Below are positions 27,893-37,079 of a DNA stretch of 50,112 nucleotides, piece after piece. Location of the stretch: NCBI GenBank assembly GCA_030950185.1, contig JAUZRU010000039.1, positions 1 to 50,112 on the forward strand, given 5' to 3'. This DNA comes from Paracoccaceae bacterium. GTDB taxonomy: Bacteria > Pseudomonadota > Alphaproteobacteria > Rhodobacterales > Rhodobacteraceae. Position 1 is the first letter of the stretch, and every line of letters begins with the position of its first letter. Position numbers and translations under genes: made by a program. Under the pieces are notes generated by a model, which did not search any database, had not been told where the DNA came from, and was given only the letters and a program-made list of their open reading frames with translations.

Positions 27893-29102
27893 ACCGGGCG
27901 ACCAGCTCGACATGGGGTGACCAGCGGAACTGATCGATCACCTTGATATTGCCGATACGGAATCCGGCCGACAGCAATGTGCGGGCATCCCGGGCAAAGG
28001 TCACGGGGTTGCAGGAAACATGGACCACATGGCCAAGGCGGCTTGAGGCGATTTCGGCAATTTGCGCCTGTGCGCCTGCGCGGGGCGGGTCGATCACCAC
28101 GGCATCGAAACGGTCAAGCTCGCCCGCCAGAACCGGCCGGCGGAACAGGTCGCGCCGGATTGCCGTGACGGTTTTCAGGCCGCTGCCCTTGCGCCAGCCC
28201 GCATCCAGTGCCGCGATTGCCTCGGGGTCGTTTTCGAATGCGGTGACTTCTGCCTGCGCGGCAACAGGCAGGGTGAAGGTGCCGCAGCCCGAGAACAAAT
28301 CGGCCACATGGCGGGCGTTTCCGATGCCTTCCAGAACCGCATCTGTCAGGGCCTCTTGCCCTTCGGCGGTTGCCTGCAGGAAACTGCCGGGCGGGGGCAC
28401 GACATGGGCGGTGCCGAATCTTTGTTCGGGTGGGGCATTGGTTGCGATGATTTCCCCATTCCAGCTGAGGCGCGCAAATCCGGCATCGCGCGATATGCCG
28501 CCTAGCTGCTCAAGCAGCGGCAAATCGGGATCCTTGCCGCCGGTAACGGCAATATCCAGGCCGTTCAGACTGACCGTTGCCGAAATTGAAAGGACGGCCT
28601 TGCGCGAGGCACCGCATGTCGTGAGGCGTTCCAGCGCGGGGATGGCCGAAACAATTTCCGGTTTCAGCAAGGTGCAGGAGGGAACAGGGATGATGGTCTT
28701 CGAGCCCCGCGCATGAAACCCGACCAGCGCACCCTTTTGGGTGCGTTTCCCGCCAAGTGTTGCGCGGCGGCGTGACTTCGGTGGTGAAACCAGAGGAGGG
28801 GGAACGGGAATATCTATTTCCTGCGAACGCAGCGCGTTCTGCACGATTTCTGATTTCCACGCGGAAACGAATTGATCCGAGGCATGCTGTAACGCGCAGC
28901 CCCCGCATTTCTTGAAATGGCTACAAGGCGCGCGCACCCTGTCGGAAGACGGGGTGATGATGCGGGGGTTTTCGATCCGGTTGTTCCGGGGTTCACCTTC
29001 GATTTCCTCGCCGGGCAGGGTGAGGGGTGCGAATACCGGGCCATCCGGGCCATCGGCAATCCCGTCTCCCTGGTGACCCAGGCGTAAAATGGTCAGCGTC
29101 AT
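27879..29102 (-). CDS. TrmA/RlmD-type RNA (uracil-C5) methyltransferase
   Basis: A 407-residue class I SAM methyltransferase of the uracil-C5 family, acting on tRNA or rRNA. It has a TRAM-like N-terminal strand set (1-45), an iron-sulphur motif CSHFKKCGGC with a fourth Cys further on in PSCTLLKP, the SAM loop DLFSGCGTFTLP, DPPRAG and the catalytic Cys in HVSCNPVTFARD. The 4Fe-4S ligands favour the RlmD (RumA) group, but the exact target base cannot be told. The start is ATG 29102 (MTLTILRLGHQG), divergent from the DUF2231 gene. Confidence 0.85.
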   Translation of the reverse strand: MTLTILRLGHQGDGIADGPDGPVFAPLTLPGEEIEGEPRNNRIENPRIITPSSDRVRAPCSHFKKCGGCALQHASDQFVSAWKSEIVQNALRSQEIDIPVPPPLVSPPKSRRRATLGGKRTQKGALVGFHARGSKTIIPVPSCTLLKPEIVSAIPALERLTTCGASRKAVLSISATVSLNGLDIAVTGGKDPDLPLLEQLGGISRDAGFARLSWNGEIIATNAPPEQRFGTAHVVPPPGSFLQATAEGQEALTDAVLEGIGNARHVADLFSGCGTFTLPVAAQAEVTAFENDPEAIAALDAGWRKGSGLKTVTAIRRDLFRRPVLAGELDRFDAVVIDPPRAGAQAQIAEIASSRLGHVVHVSCNPVTFARDARTLLSAGFRIGNIKVIDQFRWSPHVELVARFSRD

Positions 29103-29202
29103 CGCGTCCTCCGGCCTTGACAAGCTTGCGTCAGATGCCGAAGATTACGGCGCCAGGCAAGCCGGAAAGATGGCCTGTACGGGCAGGTTCCCAAACTGAC
29201 AG

Positions 29203-29237
29203 GGTAAACCCAGGAAAGGGGTCACCCTAAGTTTACC
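29203..29237. promoter_or_regulatory. Inverted repeat in a divergent promoter
   Basis: GGTAAAC (29203-29209) and GTTTACC (29231-29237) are a perfect 7-bp pair with a 21-nt spacer, in the 285-bp gap between the methyltransferase gene and the DUF2231 gene. A nested AGGGT/ACCCT pair is also present. A regulator site is possible. Confidence 0.3.
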
Positions 29238-29387
29238 TCCGGTTCGTACGATTTCAACCAGCGTTTATTATCAGCCACTTGAAGACCGGTGCTACGAGGC
29301 ATACAGCAATGACGCAAATCGCATACCGGTAACGCCGATCACGCCAAGGGCTGATCGAACCCCCAGTTTCAATAATGGAGTCCCCCA

Positions 29388-29852
29388 ATGCCTGCAGTCG
29401 AGCAGTTTCATCCCATGATTCTTCACTTTCCCATCGTGCTTATCACGGTCCTGGCGGCCGTCGATCTGGCCGCCCTGTGGCTGAAAATCCCACTCGGTGG
29501 GCGTGATACATATGCGTCGGTGGCCACGGCCATTGCCGTTGCAACAGGCGGCTTTGCCTTGTTGGCAGCGGTTCTTGGCGACACGGCCCTGGATATCGCG
29601 GTGTCACGCGGTGTTTCGCCAAGCCTGCTTGAAACCCATCAGGATCTTGGGTCAATGACGGCCATCCTGTTCGGCGTCTGGGCCGTTATCCGCGCCTTTT
29701 TCTGGTGGAGGCAGGTTCCCCTTGAGGGTGGTCGCAAGACGCTTGTCGTTCTTGTCGATATCATTCTGGTTCTGCTGGTTGTCGTGGTTGCATACTATGG
29801 CGGGCAGCTGGTTTACGAACATGGTGTGAATGTCATGCCCAAGGCGGGCTGA
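29388..29852 (+). CDS. DUF2231-family membrane protein
   Basis: A 154-residue membrane protein with four hydrophobic segments (about 12-33, 44-66, 88-107 and 118-140). The N-terminal HPMILHFPIVL and the ETHQDLGSM segment, with conserved His residues, are typical of DUF2231 proteins, thought to bind haem or a metal but not characterised. GGAG is nine bases before the ATG. It stands alone and ends at a strong terminator. Confidence 0.82.
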   Translation: MPAVEQFHPMILHFPIVLITVLAAVDLAALWLKIPLGGRDTYASVATAIAVATGGFALLAAVLGDTALDIAVSRGVSPSLLETHQDLGSMTAILFGVWAVIRAFFWWRQVPLEGGRKTLVVLVDIILVLLVVVVAYYGGQLVYEHGVNVMPKAG

Positions 29853-29882
29853 CGAACAGGCCTGTCTGTCAATCAAGTATCG

Positions 29883-29916
29883 AAAGGGGGCGATCTGTGG
29901 ATCAGCCCCCTTTTTT
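29883..29916 (+). terminator. Rho-independent terminator overlapping the end of cca
   Basis: AAAGGGGGC (29883-29891) pairs with GCCCCCTTT (29905-29913), the inner GATC pairs with GATC around a TGTG loop, and TTTTTT follows. It ends the DUF2231 transcript. Its right arm also encodes the last residues (KKGG) of the convergent CCA enzyme. Confidence 0.9.
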
Positions 29917-31080
29917 GTCTGTCGGCAGGGTTTCAAGCAAGTCCTGTCGATCAAGCGAAAACCCGGAATCGATCCACCGTCTTTCAAGCCGTTTCAGTAT
30001 CTTTCCCAGCTCGGGGCCGCTATCCACCCCTGAGATATCACGCCCACCAAGGGGAAAGACCTGTCGCGCGGCATGTTCCGCCCGCGTGCGAACATCCGGT
30101 GGCGGCGGCGTTCCGGCCATTACGGCGCGCAGCAGCACAACATCAATGGCCAGATCCGCGCCATGTCGGTAGGCCAGTTCGGCAAGCCCGGTATCCGTGG
30201 CGGATTCCTGTGTCAGCAGGGCAAGCAGCCTTGCCTCGTTACGACTCAGGCGCAACCTGTCTTTCGCGTCTGCCCCCCCGATACAGGCCAACCGCCGCAG
30301 CCAGCGGGGGGCCTCGCCGATTTCGGTTTCCATATGCACCAGCACGGCAAGGCCGTGTGACGACGCGCCGGGCAGGATGCGGTGCAGAACGCCGGCCTGT
30401 TCCATTGCCGCAACGCCTGGCGCCGGATCCGGCGCCGCCAGAAGCTTGCGTATCTCGGCGCCGATGCGTTCGCGCGAAAGGCGCTCGATCCCCTCGGCAA
30501 GCTCGGCACAGGCCGACAGCCCGTCGCGATCAATCCCGTTTTCGGGATCGCCATACCAGGCGTGGAAACGAAAGAACCGCAGGATGCGCAGATAGTCCTC
30601 GCGGATGCGGGCGTGAGGGTCGTCGATGAACCTGACACAGCGCGCGCGCAGATCGGTCAGCCCGCCCAGCGGGTCGCGAATCTGCCCGTGGCGGTCTGCA
30701 TACAGCGCGTTCATGGTGAAGTCCCGCCGATGGGCGTCTTGTTCCAGATTGGCGGCAAAGACGACCTTTGCATGGCGACCATCGGTCTTGACGTCACGCC
30801 GAAAGGTGGTGACCTCATAACCCGTGCCGCCTGAAACTATGGTGACGGTTCCATGTTCCAGCCCGGTCGGCACCGATTTCAAACCCGCAGTACCGGCCAG
30901 TTCCATTATCTGTTCGGGTCGGGCGTCTGTGGCGATATCGACATCCGTCACCGGCTGGTCAAGCAATGCGTTCCGCACGCAACCGCCGACCGCCCAGGCC
31001 TGAAACCCGCCCCGTTCAAGCATGTCGAAAACCGCCTGAGTCGCGGGGTTGGCCAGCCATTTGCCAGTGACGCGGTTCAT
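29902..31080 (-). CDS. cca: CCA-adding tRNA nucleotidyltransferase
   Basis: Adds or repairs the 3' CCA end of tRNAs. The 392-residue class II enzyme has GGCVRN (32-37) and the metal-binding DVDIAT (46-51), then RRDFTMNALY, the flexible DPLGGLTDL segment and RFIDDPHARIREDYLRILRF, which leads into the helical tRNA-binding body. ATG 31080 overlaps the stop of the Nudix gene upstream. It could be a CC- or A-adding subset of the family, but a single copy in a proteobacterium normally does the whole job. Confidence 0.92.
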   Translation of the reverse strand: MNRVTGKWLANPATQAVFDMLERGGFQAWAVGGCVRNALLDQPVTDVDIATDARPEQIMELAGTAGLKSVPTGLEHGTVTIVSGGTGYEVTTFRRDVKTDGRHAKVVFAANLEQDAHRRDFTMNALYADRHGQIRDPLGGLTDLRARCVRFIDDPHARIREDYLRILRFFRFHAWYGDPENGIDRDGLSACAELAEGIERLSRERIGAEIRKLLAAPDPAPGVAAMEQAGVLHRILPGASSHGLAVLVHMETEIGEAPRWLRRLACIGGADAKDRLRLSRNEARLLALLTQESATDTGLAELAYRHGADLAIDVVLLRAVMAGTPPPPDVRTRAEHAARQVFPLGGRDISGVDSGPELGKILKRLERRWIDSGFSLDRQDLLETLPTDKKGG

Positions 31081-31691
31081 TTCGACAGGCCTTCGGCAAG
31101 GTTTCTCAGGATGCGTGCCGTTGCGCCCCAGATGTAATAGGGCCCCCAGGGAACCACGAAATACAGGCGCCGTTTGCCGCCCCAGAAACGGCCCTCGATG
31201 GCAAAATTCACGGGATTGCCGACATATGCCAGAGGCACCTCGAAAACCTCTTCCACCTCGCCGGCATGGGGGCGCGGGGGGAAATCATGCAGCACACGGC
31301 CGATCACGGGCGTGATGCGAAAATGCGTCACGGTTTCATGGGTTTGCATTTCGCCCAGGATCTCGACATTTTCGCGCGACAGGCCGATTTCTTCTTCGGC
31401 CTCGCGCAGTGCAGCGTCGGTGATGTCGCGGTCGCCCTCATCCACCTTGCCGCCCGGAAAAGCGATCTGGCCGGGGTGGTGTTTCAGATGCGATGCGCGC
31501 TTGGTCAGGATGACATTGACGCCGTTTTCACGCTCGATCAACGGTACCAGAACCGCGGCCGGGCGCAGCTCGACCGGGGCGGGCCAGGATGCGCGGATCT
31601 CGGGGTTCAGGTCGAAATCCGAAGATCCCTCGCGCAGGTCGCGCTCCAGAAAACGCGCGACATGGTCGATGCTGTAGGGTTTCACGCTCAT
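31077..31691 (-). CDS. Nudix hydrolase, CoA diphosphatase type
   Basis: A 204-residue Nudix protein. The box runs from Gly81 (GGKVDEGD) to EAEEEIGL at 97-104, and ILTKRASHLKHHPGQ just before it is the mark of the CoA-pyrophosphatase subgroup (NUDT7/YeaB type), which splits CoA or oxidised CoA to phosphopantetheine and ADP. ATG 31691 (MSVKPYS) is chosen over one at 31727. It overlaps cca (ATGA) and follows hslO by 42 bp, so hslO-nudix-cca may be one transcript. Confidence 0.87.
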   Translation of the reverse strand: MSVKPYSIDHVARFLERDLREGSSDFDLNPEIRASWPAPVELRPAAVLVPLIERENGVNVILTKRASHLKHHPGQIAFPGGKVDEGDRDITDAALREAEEEIGLSRENVEILGEMQTHETVTHFRITPVIGRVLHDFPPRPHAGEVEEVFEVPLAYVGNPVNFAIEGRFWGGKRRLYFVVPWGPYYIWGATARILRNLAEGLSK

Positions 31692-31733
31692 GCCATCATA
31701 GATGGAACACAAGCGGTGCAGGGGCAAGCAAGC

Positions 31734-32708
31734 TCAACGCTTTTTCGCCTCGAATCCCAGCTCTTCAGGGTCAAATTCGTAATGCGCGCCACAAAACTGG
31801 CAATCGGCCGTGACCTTGCCCTCGTCGGTGGTCATGTGGGCGATGTCCTTGGCCGAATAGATCGACATGGCCTGCTTGACCTTTTCCGGCCCGCAGGAGC
31901 AGCCGAATTTTACCGGCTGGGCATCCCATACACGGGGCTCTTCCTCGTGAAACAGACGGTAGATCAGCTCTGCCGGGGAAACATGGGGCCCGATAAGTTC
32001 CATTTCCTCGACCGTGTCCAGCAGCATGTTCACGCGGCGCCAGTTTTCGGCATCCTCTTCGGGGGTGGTTTCATGGGCCTTGGCCACGACTTCGCCTTTG
32101 ACCAGGGCGCTGGGCTTGGGCATGTGCTGGATCATGATGCCGCCTGCGCGCCACAGGGGCGCCTTTTCACCGGGTTCCTGTGCCTTGCCCATGGAAATGG
32201 CGAACCGGGTCGGCAGCTGTTCCGAGTTGGCAAAATAGGTTTCGGCGCTTGCCGCAAGCGAGCCGCCTTCGAGATGGGTGATCCCCTGATATGGCTCGGT
32301 CCCCTTGCCCTGGTCGATCAGGATTGCAAACATTCCCTTCCCGATCATCGAAAAGGGTGTGCCCTGGGCTGTCGTCAGGCGCTGGGCGTCAAAACTGGCA
32401 TAGGCGCGCATGCGGGCGGGTTCGCCTTTTTTTGTCGGGCCGTAATAGTCGGTCGCGATCAGGCGCAGCGGGCCGTCGCCCCTGATCTGCAGGCTCAGCT
32501 TCCAGCGCAGCTCGATCGTCTGGCCGATCAGGGCGGTCAGCACGCAGGCCTCGGCAACCATGGCCTCCACCGGGGCGGGATAGTCATGCTGGCCAAGGAT
32601 ACGTTCCAGAACCCCGTCAAGCCGGGCCACGCGGCCCCTGATGTCGGCGTGGTCCAGCTGAAAGGGAAGCACCGTGTCATCCCAGGCGATCTTGTTCGGC
32701 AGGCTCAT
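31734..32708 (-). CDS. hslO: Hsp33 redox-regulated chaperone
   Basis: Holdase chaperone switched on by oxidative stress when its zinc-bound cysteines form disulphides. All four redox cysteines are present at the C-terminus: Cys270 and Cys272 (GCSCG), Cys303 and Cys306 (CQFC). The N-terminal body has the usual IRGRVARLDGVL opening. The 324 residues are a little longer than E. coli Hsp33, with a C-terminal tail FDPEELGFEAKKR. A divergent Nudix gene begins 98 bp away. Confidence 0.95.
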   Translation of the reverse strand: MSLPNKIAWDDTVLPFQLDHADIRGRVARLDGVLERILGQHDYPAPVEAMVAEACVLTALIGQTIELRWKLSLQIRGDGPLRLIATDYYGPTKKGEPARMRAYASFDAQRLTTAQGTPFSMIGKGMFAILIDQGKGTEPYQGITHLEGGSLAASAETYFANSEQLPTRFAISMGKAQEPGEKAPLWRAGGIMIQHMPKPSALVKGEVVAKAHETTPEEDAENWRRVNMLLDTVEEMELIGPHVSPAELIYRLFHEEEPRVWDAQPVKFGCSCGPEKVKQAMSIYSAKDIAHMTTDEGKVTADCQFCGAHYEFDPEELGFEAKKR

Positions 32709-32806
32709 GGCGTTTTCCGATTTCCTTGACGTTCAGCGCGTTGCAATAGACAAGTTGCCCTGACAACGCAATTCAACACTTTACCGACACGATTTTCGAG
32801 GCAGGC

Positions 32807-33253
32807 ATGATCAGACGGTTCGACGAACCCAGAAAGGCAGATGTGTGCTATGTCACGCGGCCGGGCGCCTATGGGATATTACGACTTGGCGACGATCTGC
32901 TGATCACCTTTCAGGCCGAACCCCGCCCCGAATTTCAGTTGCCGGGTGGCGGCATCGATGCAGGCGAAACCGCCCTGACCGCCCTGCACCGCGAGGTGCG
33001 CGAGGAAACCGGCTGGGGCATTCGCATCCACCGCCGCCTGGGCGCTTTTCAGCGATATACCTGGATGCCGGAATATGAAATCTGGGCGCGCAAGGTCTGC
33101 CATATCTATCTGTGCCGGCCGACCCGAAAGCTGACCGAGATATCCGAACCCCATCACAGTGCGCATTGGGTGCCGATCCGGGATGCAGCCAGAATGCTGG
33201 CCAATGGCGGGGACAGGCATTTTGTGAACACGCTGTTGCGGCGCGGGTTCTGA
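32807..33253 (+). CDS. Nudix hydrolase
   Basis: A 148-residue Nudix protein with a complete box, GGGIDAGETALTALHREVRE then ETGWGI (48-72). Members cut nucleoside diphosphates linked to another group; the substrate here is unknown. There is no extra domain. It begins a short transcript that converges with trxA across a terminator. Confidence 0.88.
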   Translation: MIRRFDEPRKADVCYVTRPGAYGILRLGDDLLITFQAEPRPEFQLPGGGIDAGETALTALHREVREETGWGIRIHRRLGAFQRYTWMPEYEIWARKVCHIYLCRPTRKLTEISEPHHSAHWVPIRDAARMLANGGDRHFVNTLLRRGF

Positions 33254-33275
33254 CGCCACGCACGTCAAACGAAAA

Positions 33276-33297
33276 GGAGCGCCCCAAGAGGCGCCCC
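33276..33297 (-). terminator. Rho-independent terminator after trxA
   Basis: GGAGCGCC (33276-33283) pairs with GGCGCCCC (33290-33297), eight pairs with one G-T, and on the minus strand TTTTCGTTT follows. It closes the tsaE-...-trxA string. Confidence 0.75.
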
Positions 33298-33324
33298 GCT
33301 ATTGTGAAAATGGCAGCGCCCTTG

Positions 33325-33645
33325 TCAAAGCGCGCTTTCGATCCACTGCTGCAGCACCGATTTGGGGGCCGCGCCGGTCTTGTTTGATACGACCTGGCCG
33401 TCCTTGAACATGAAAAGGGCGGGGATGCCGCGCACGCCAAGCGTCATGGGTGCGTTGGGGTTTTCATCGACATTCACCTTGGCGATCTTGATCTTGCCCT
33501 CATATTCTTCGGACAGTTCCTCAAGAGCCGGGCCAATCATGCGGCAGGGGCCACACCATTCTGCCCAGAAATCCACGATGACCGGGATATCCGAATTCTT
33601 GACTTCTTCATCGAAGGTTGCGTCGGTAACTTTTACGGTTGCCAT
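33325..33645 (-). CDS. trxA: Thioredoxin
   Basis: A 106-residue thioredoxin that reduces protein disulphides in the cytoplasm with thioredoxin reductase. The active site WCGPC has Cys31 and Cys34; Asp25 in VDFWAEW and the cis-Pro in RGIPAL are kept. ATG 33645 has AGGAGA before it. It lies 62 bp after addA on the same strand and may be read from the same message as well as from its own promoter. Confidence 0.97.
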   Translation of the reverse strand: MATVKVTDATFDEEVKNSDIPVIVDFWAEWCGPCRMIGPALEELSEEYEGKIKIAKVNVDENPNAPMTLGVRGIPALFMFKDGQVVSNKTGAAPKSVLQQWIESAL

Positions 33646-33707
33646 TGGCTGGTCTCCTGCCCGTATGTGTTTCGCTGCGGTCAACCTATGTACGCCCCTT
33701 GGCAGCG

Positions 33708-36700
33708 TCAAGATGCGGCGGCCCGCTCAAGCGCCCCTGCCACAACCTGTCGCGGCAACATCATCAAAAGCGGCGCTTCAGTCCAGAGTATTGCCGTCTC
33801 GACCAGCCGGCCTGGATAGATCTGTTCCAGGGCCTCGGCATATGCCCCCATCTGACGCAGGATCCCCTCGGGCATTTGTTCAGGCGTTTCGGGAATTGCC
33901 GCGTTGGTCTTGTAGTCGACGGCCAGTATTCTTTCGTCGTCAACAATCAGGCGGTCGATGATGCCGTATAGCGGCCGGTCGTGGATGCGGGCAGTTACTG
34001 GTACTTCGGCCAGGCTGTTGTCTGCGAACAGGAAAGCCAGATCCGGCGAATCCAGTATTGCGCCGACCTTTGCAAGCAACGCATCGATGTCTTGGATGTC
34101 TGCGGCATTGTCAGATGTTGACAACAACCTTGTTGCGACCTGTTTGCGCATGGGCTTGTCCACTCCGGGCAGGTGTTCAAGCAGCAGGTGAATGCGGCTG
34201 CCCCGCAGCATGGCGGCCTGTTCGTCATTTCCCTGCGTTGCATTGGCGATGATCTTGTCGCCGCCCAGATCGGATGGCTTCAGCATGACCGGCGGGCGTT
34301 CGGCCTGAGGTGCCTTGTGGCCAGCCCATTCGGGCAGCGAAATTCGGGGCCGTTTTGCCGGGCTTGTACAGGTTTCGCCCTGTGCCCAGCCAAGGGGTTC
34401 ATGGCGCAGGATCTCGCGGCCCAGAAAATCGACCTTTGCCGCGCCGGCTTCAAGGCTGGCAGCTTTGGCCAGATCATACCAGCAGGTTCCTTCGTTCGGT
34501 CGCGTTCCGGCACCGCAGACAATCAGCCAGTTCTCGGCCCTGGTCATGGCGACATAGAAAAGCCGCATGCGTTCCTGCGCCGCGAATGCCTTTTTCCCCA
34601 GAATCCGTTCCCGCATCCGCACGGGCGCCGCGGTTTCGGGCAGTCTCCAGGCCGTGAACCCATCATCAAGTGCGATCAGATGCTGTTGGTTGCCGTCCCG
34701 CTGTTGCGCCGTGTCGGGAAGGATCACGACCGGCGCCTCCAGCCCTTTTGCGCCATGAACCGTCATCACACGGATTTCGTTTCCGTGGCTGTCCATCTGG
34801 CGCTTGATGTCGCTTTCGTCTGTTGACACCCAGCCAAGAAAACCGGTCAGGGTAGGGGGCTCCATCTGTTCGTACTGCATTGCCTGGTTCAGCAACGCGT
34901 CGATACCGTCTTCGGCTTCGCTGCCCAGGCGCGCAATCAGATTTCTGCGCCCTTCATGGTGGGTGAGGATGCGTTCCAGAAGTTCGTAGGGCCGAAGGAA
35001 ATCCACCTTGTCCAGCAGGTCGTCGATGATTTCATATGCCTGCCGGTAGTCGGCTTTGCGGTTGCGCAGTTCCGGCCAGAGATACCCCTTGCGTTCATGT
35101 GCAAGGCTGAAGAGATCGCGCTCGGTCAGCCCGAACAGAGGAGAGCGCAGAGCGCAGGCCAGCGACAGATCGTCTTCGGGGGTGGACAGAAAGGAAAGCA
35201 GCGCAACCAGATCCTTGACGGCCAGAACCGCCCCGATCTTCAGCCGGTCGGCGCCCGCAACGGGAAGCTTTCTGTCCTTCAGCGCCTTGATGATCTCGTG
35301 AAACAGGTTCGACCGTTTCTGCACCAATATGATGAAATCCCCCGCCTGCAAGGGACGTGTGCCTGCGGTGGTTGGCAGGGTCTCGCCGGCGTCGAGCAGG
35401 GCCTTGATGGCATCGGCGATCTGCCCGGCCAGCACATGCGTCGGATCGCTGGGGGCGGGCGCATCAAGGGGTTCGTCCCACGGGCCGATTTCGGGTTTTT
35501 CGGGCGGGTCGATAAAGGGCCAGATATCCACGCGCCCCGGCAGATCATTGTGATATGTGCGATGCGTCACCTTTTCGATCGCCAGGCCGACGGAAGCGGG
35601 GTCTTCCAGAACATGATCCACGACCCTGAGAATCGCGCTTGACGAGCGGAACGAATACAGCAGGTTTTGCCGCATGAGGGCCTTGCCGATGGCGCTCAGA
35701 CGGTTCTGGAACATTTCCCTGAACCGGTCAAAGGCGGCAGGGTCGGCCCCCTGAAACGAATAGATCGACTGTTTTTCGTCCCCCACGACGAAAATTGTGC
35801 GCTCGACATCCCGCGCACTGCGGCCCGCCGTGAATTCCTGTTCCAGCAATGCGATGACCTCCCATTGCAGGGGGCTTGTATCCTGCGCCTCGTCCACAAG
35901 GATGTGGTCTATTCCCCCGTCGAGGCGGAACAGCACCCATTGTGCCATGCTGGAGGTCGAAAGAAGGTCGCGCGCCTTCATGATCAGGTCGTCGAAATCC
36001 AGCCAGCCCTGCGCCTGCTTGAGGCGCTCGAACGCGGCCAGGAAGGGCACGGAAAACTGCCGCAGGGCATGTGCTGCGCGCGCCGCCTCAAGGCCAAGCC
36101 GCCGTTGTCGGGCGTCGGCAAACCCTTGCATCACCGGATGCAGCTCGTCGATCAGGTCGGGGTGGCCGGTGCGTATCTTTTTTGTCGGAAACCGGTCGAA
36201 TTTAGGCTGGCCGGGGCTTTTTCTGGTGTTGTCGCCATACACGAACATGTTTTCCAGCAGCAGCGCCTTTTCCCGGCTTCTGTTCTGCCAGTCGAACCGT
36301 GCCAGCAGATCGGCGTTCTTGATGTCGGTGGTCAAGCCCGAAGACAGGGCCTTTCTCAGGGTTTCAATCAGGGATGACAGGTTTTCAGGCCAGACCTCAT
36401 CCAGCCAGCATTCTTCGTCATAATCCTCGGGGAGGTCGAATTTCGCCCATATCTCTGCCTTTGACAGCGGGTTTGCCAGGTCGTCGCGGTGCTGGATGAC
36501 TTCTTTCAGGATGTCGTCGATCGACGTGCCTCCAAGCAGTCTGGCCAGGGCTTCAAGACTGTTGCCGTCGGGGCCATCGGCGATCTGTTCCAGAACCTGT
36601 GCACGCAGTTTTTTCGCGCTGCGGTCATCCATTTCCTGAAAGTTCGGGGATACCCCGGCCTCTAGTGGAAAGCGTCGCAGAAGGGATGCACAGAAAGAAT

Positions 36701-37079
36701 GGATGGTCTGTATCTTCAGCCCACCGGGCGTTTCCAGCGCGCGGGCAAACAGGGTGCGTGCGTTGCGCAGGAATTCCGGCGTCAGCTTTGCGGGGTCCTC
36801 GCCCAGCCCCGCCAGCCTTGCGGCCAGCGCCTGATCATCCAGCATGGCCCATTCGCCAAGCCGCTCGAACAGCTTGATCTGCATATTGGCGGCAGCCGCC
36901 TTGGTATAGGTCAGGCAAAGTATCTTTTCAGGCGGTACCTTGCGCAGCAGCAGGCGGGCGACGCGGTCGGTCAGCACCCGCGTCTTGCCTGACCCGGCAT
37001 TTGCCGAAACCCAGGTCGAACTGGTCGGATCTGCGGCGTCGATTTGCGCAAGTGTTGCGTCATTTGGCCGGTTCATCAC
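33708..37079 (-). CDS. addA: AddA helicase-nuclease (double-strand break repair)
   Basis: The 1123-residue AddA subunit of the AddAB enzyme, which resects DNA double-strand ends for RecA. It is a UvrD-type helicase: Walker A AGSGKT at 28-33, DEAQDTSP as motif II and [17 protein letters not shown]-terminal RecB-type nuclease has the catalytic ILAVDYKT near residue 1070. AddA overlaps addB by 4 bp (ATGA), so both subunits should be made in step. The start Met1 or Met2 is not distinguishable. Confidence 0.95.
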   Translation of the reverse strand: MMNRPNDATLAQIDAADPTSSTWVSANAGSGKTRVLTDRVARLLLRKVPPEKILCLTYTKAAAANMQIKLFERLGEWAMLDDQALAARLAGLGEDPAKLTPEFLRNARTLFARALETPGGLKIQTIHSFCASLLRRFPLEAGVSPNFQEMDDRSAKKLRAQVLEQIADGPDGNSLEALARLLGGTSIDDILKEVIQHRDDLANPLSKAEIWAKFDLPEDYDEECWLDEVWPENLSSLIETLRKALSSGLTTDIKNADLLARFDWQNRSREKALLLENMFVYGDNTRKSPGQPKFDRFPTKKIRTGHPDLIDELHPVMQGFADARQRRLGLEAARAAHALRQFSVPFLAAFERLKQAQGWLDFDDLIMKARDLLSTSSMAQWVLFRLDGGIDHILVDEAQDTSPLQWEVIALLEQEFTAGRSARDVERTIFVVGDEKQSIYSFQGADPAAFDRFREMFQNRLSAIGKALMRQNLLYSFRSSSAILRVVDHVLEDPASVGLAIEKVTHRTYHNDLPGRVDIWPFIDPPEKPEIGPWDEPLDAPAPSDPTHVLAGQIADAIKALLDAGETLPTTAGTRPLQAGDFIILVQKRSNLFHEIIKALKDRKLPVAGADRLKIGAVLAVKDLVALLSFLSTPEDDLSLACALRSPLFGLTERDLFSLAHERKGYLWPELRNRKADYRQAYEIIDDLLDKVDFLRPYELLERILTHHEGRRNLIARLGSEAEDGIDALLNQAMQYEQMEPPTLTGFLGWVSTDESDIKRQMDSHGNEIRVMTVHGAKGLEAPVVILPDTAQQRDGNQQHLIALDDGFTAWRLPETAAPVRMRERILGKKAFAAQERMRLFYVAMTRAENWLIVCGAGTRPNEGTCWYDLAKAASLEAGAAKVDFLGREILRHEPLGWAQGETCTSPAKRPRISLPEWAGHKAPQAERPPVMLKPSDLGGDKIIANATQGNDEQAAMLRGSRIHLLLEHLPGVDKPMRKQVATRLLSTSDNAADIQDIDALLAKVGAILDSPDLAFLFADNSLAEVPVTARIHDRPLYGIIDRLIVDDERILAVDYKTNAAIPETPEQMPEGILRQMGAYAEALEQIYPGRLVETAILWTEAPLLMMLPRQVVAGALERAAAS

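Noticed and set aside
31266-32729. A 487-codon open frame on the plus strand opposite hslO and the CoA diphosphatase gene
   Set aside because: Both genes beneath it have complete motifs; the antisense translation has none and arises from codon bias.
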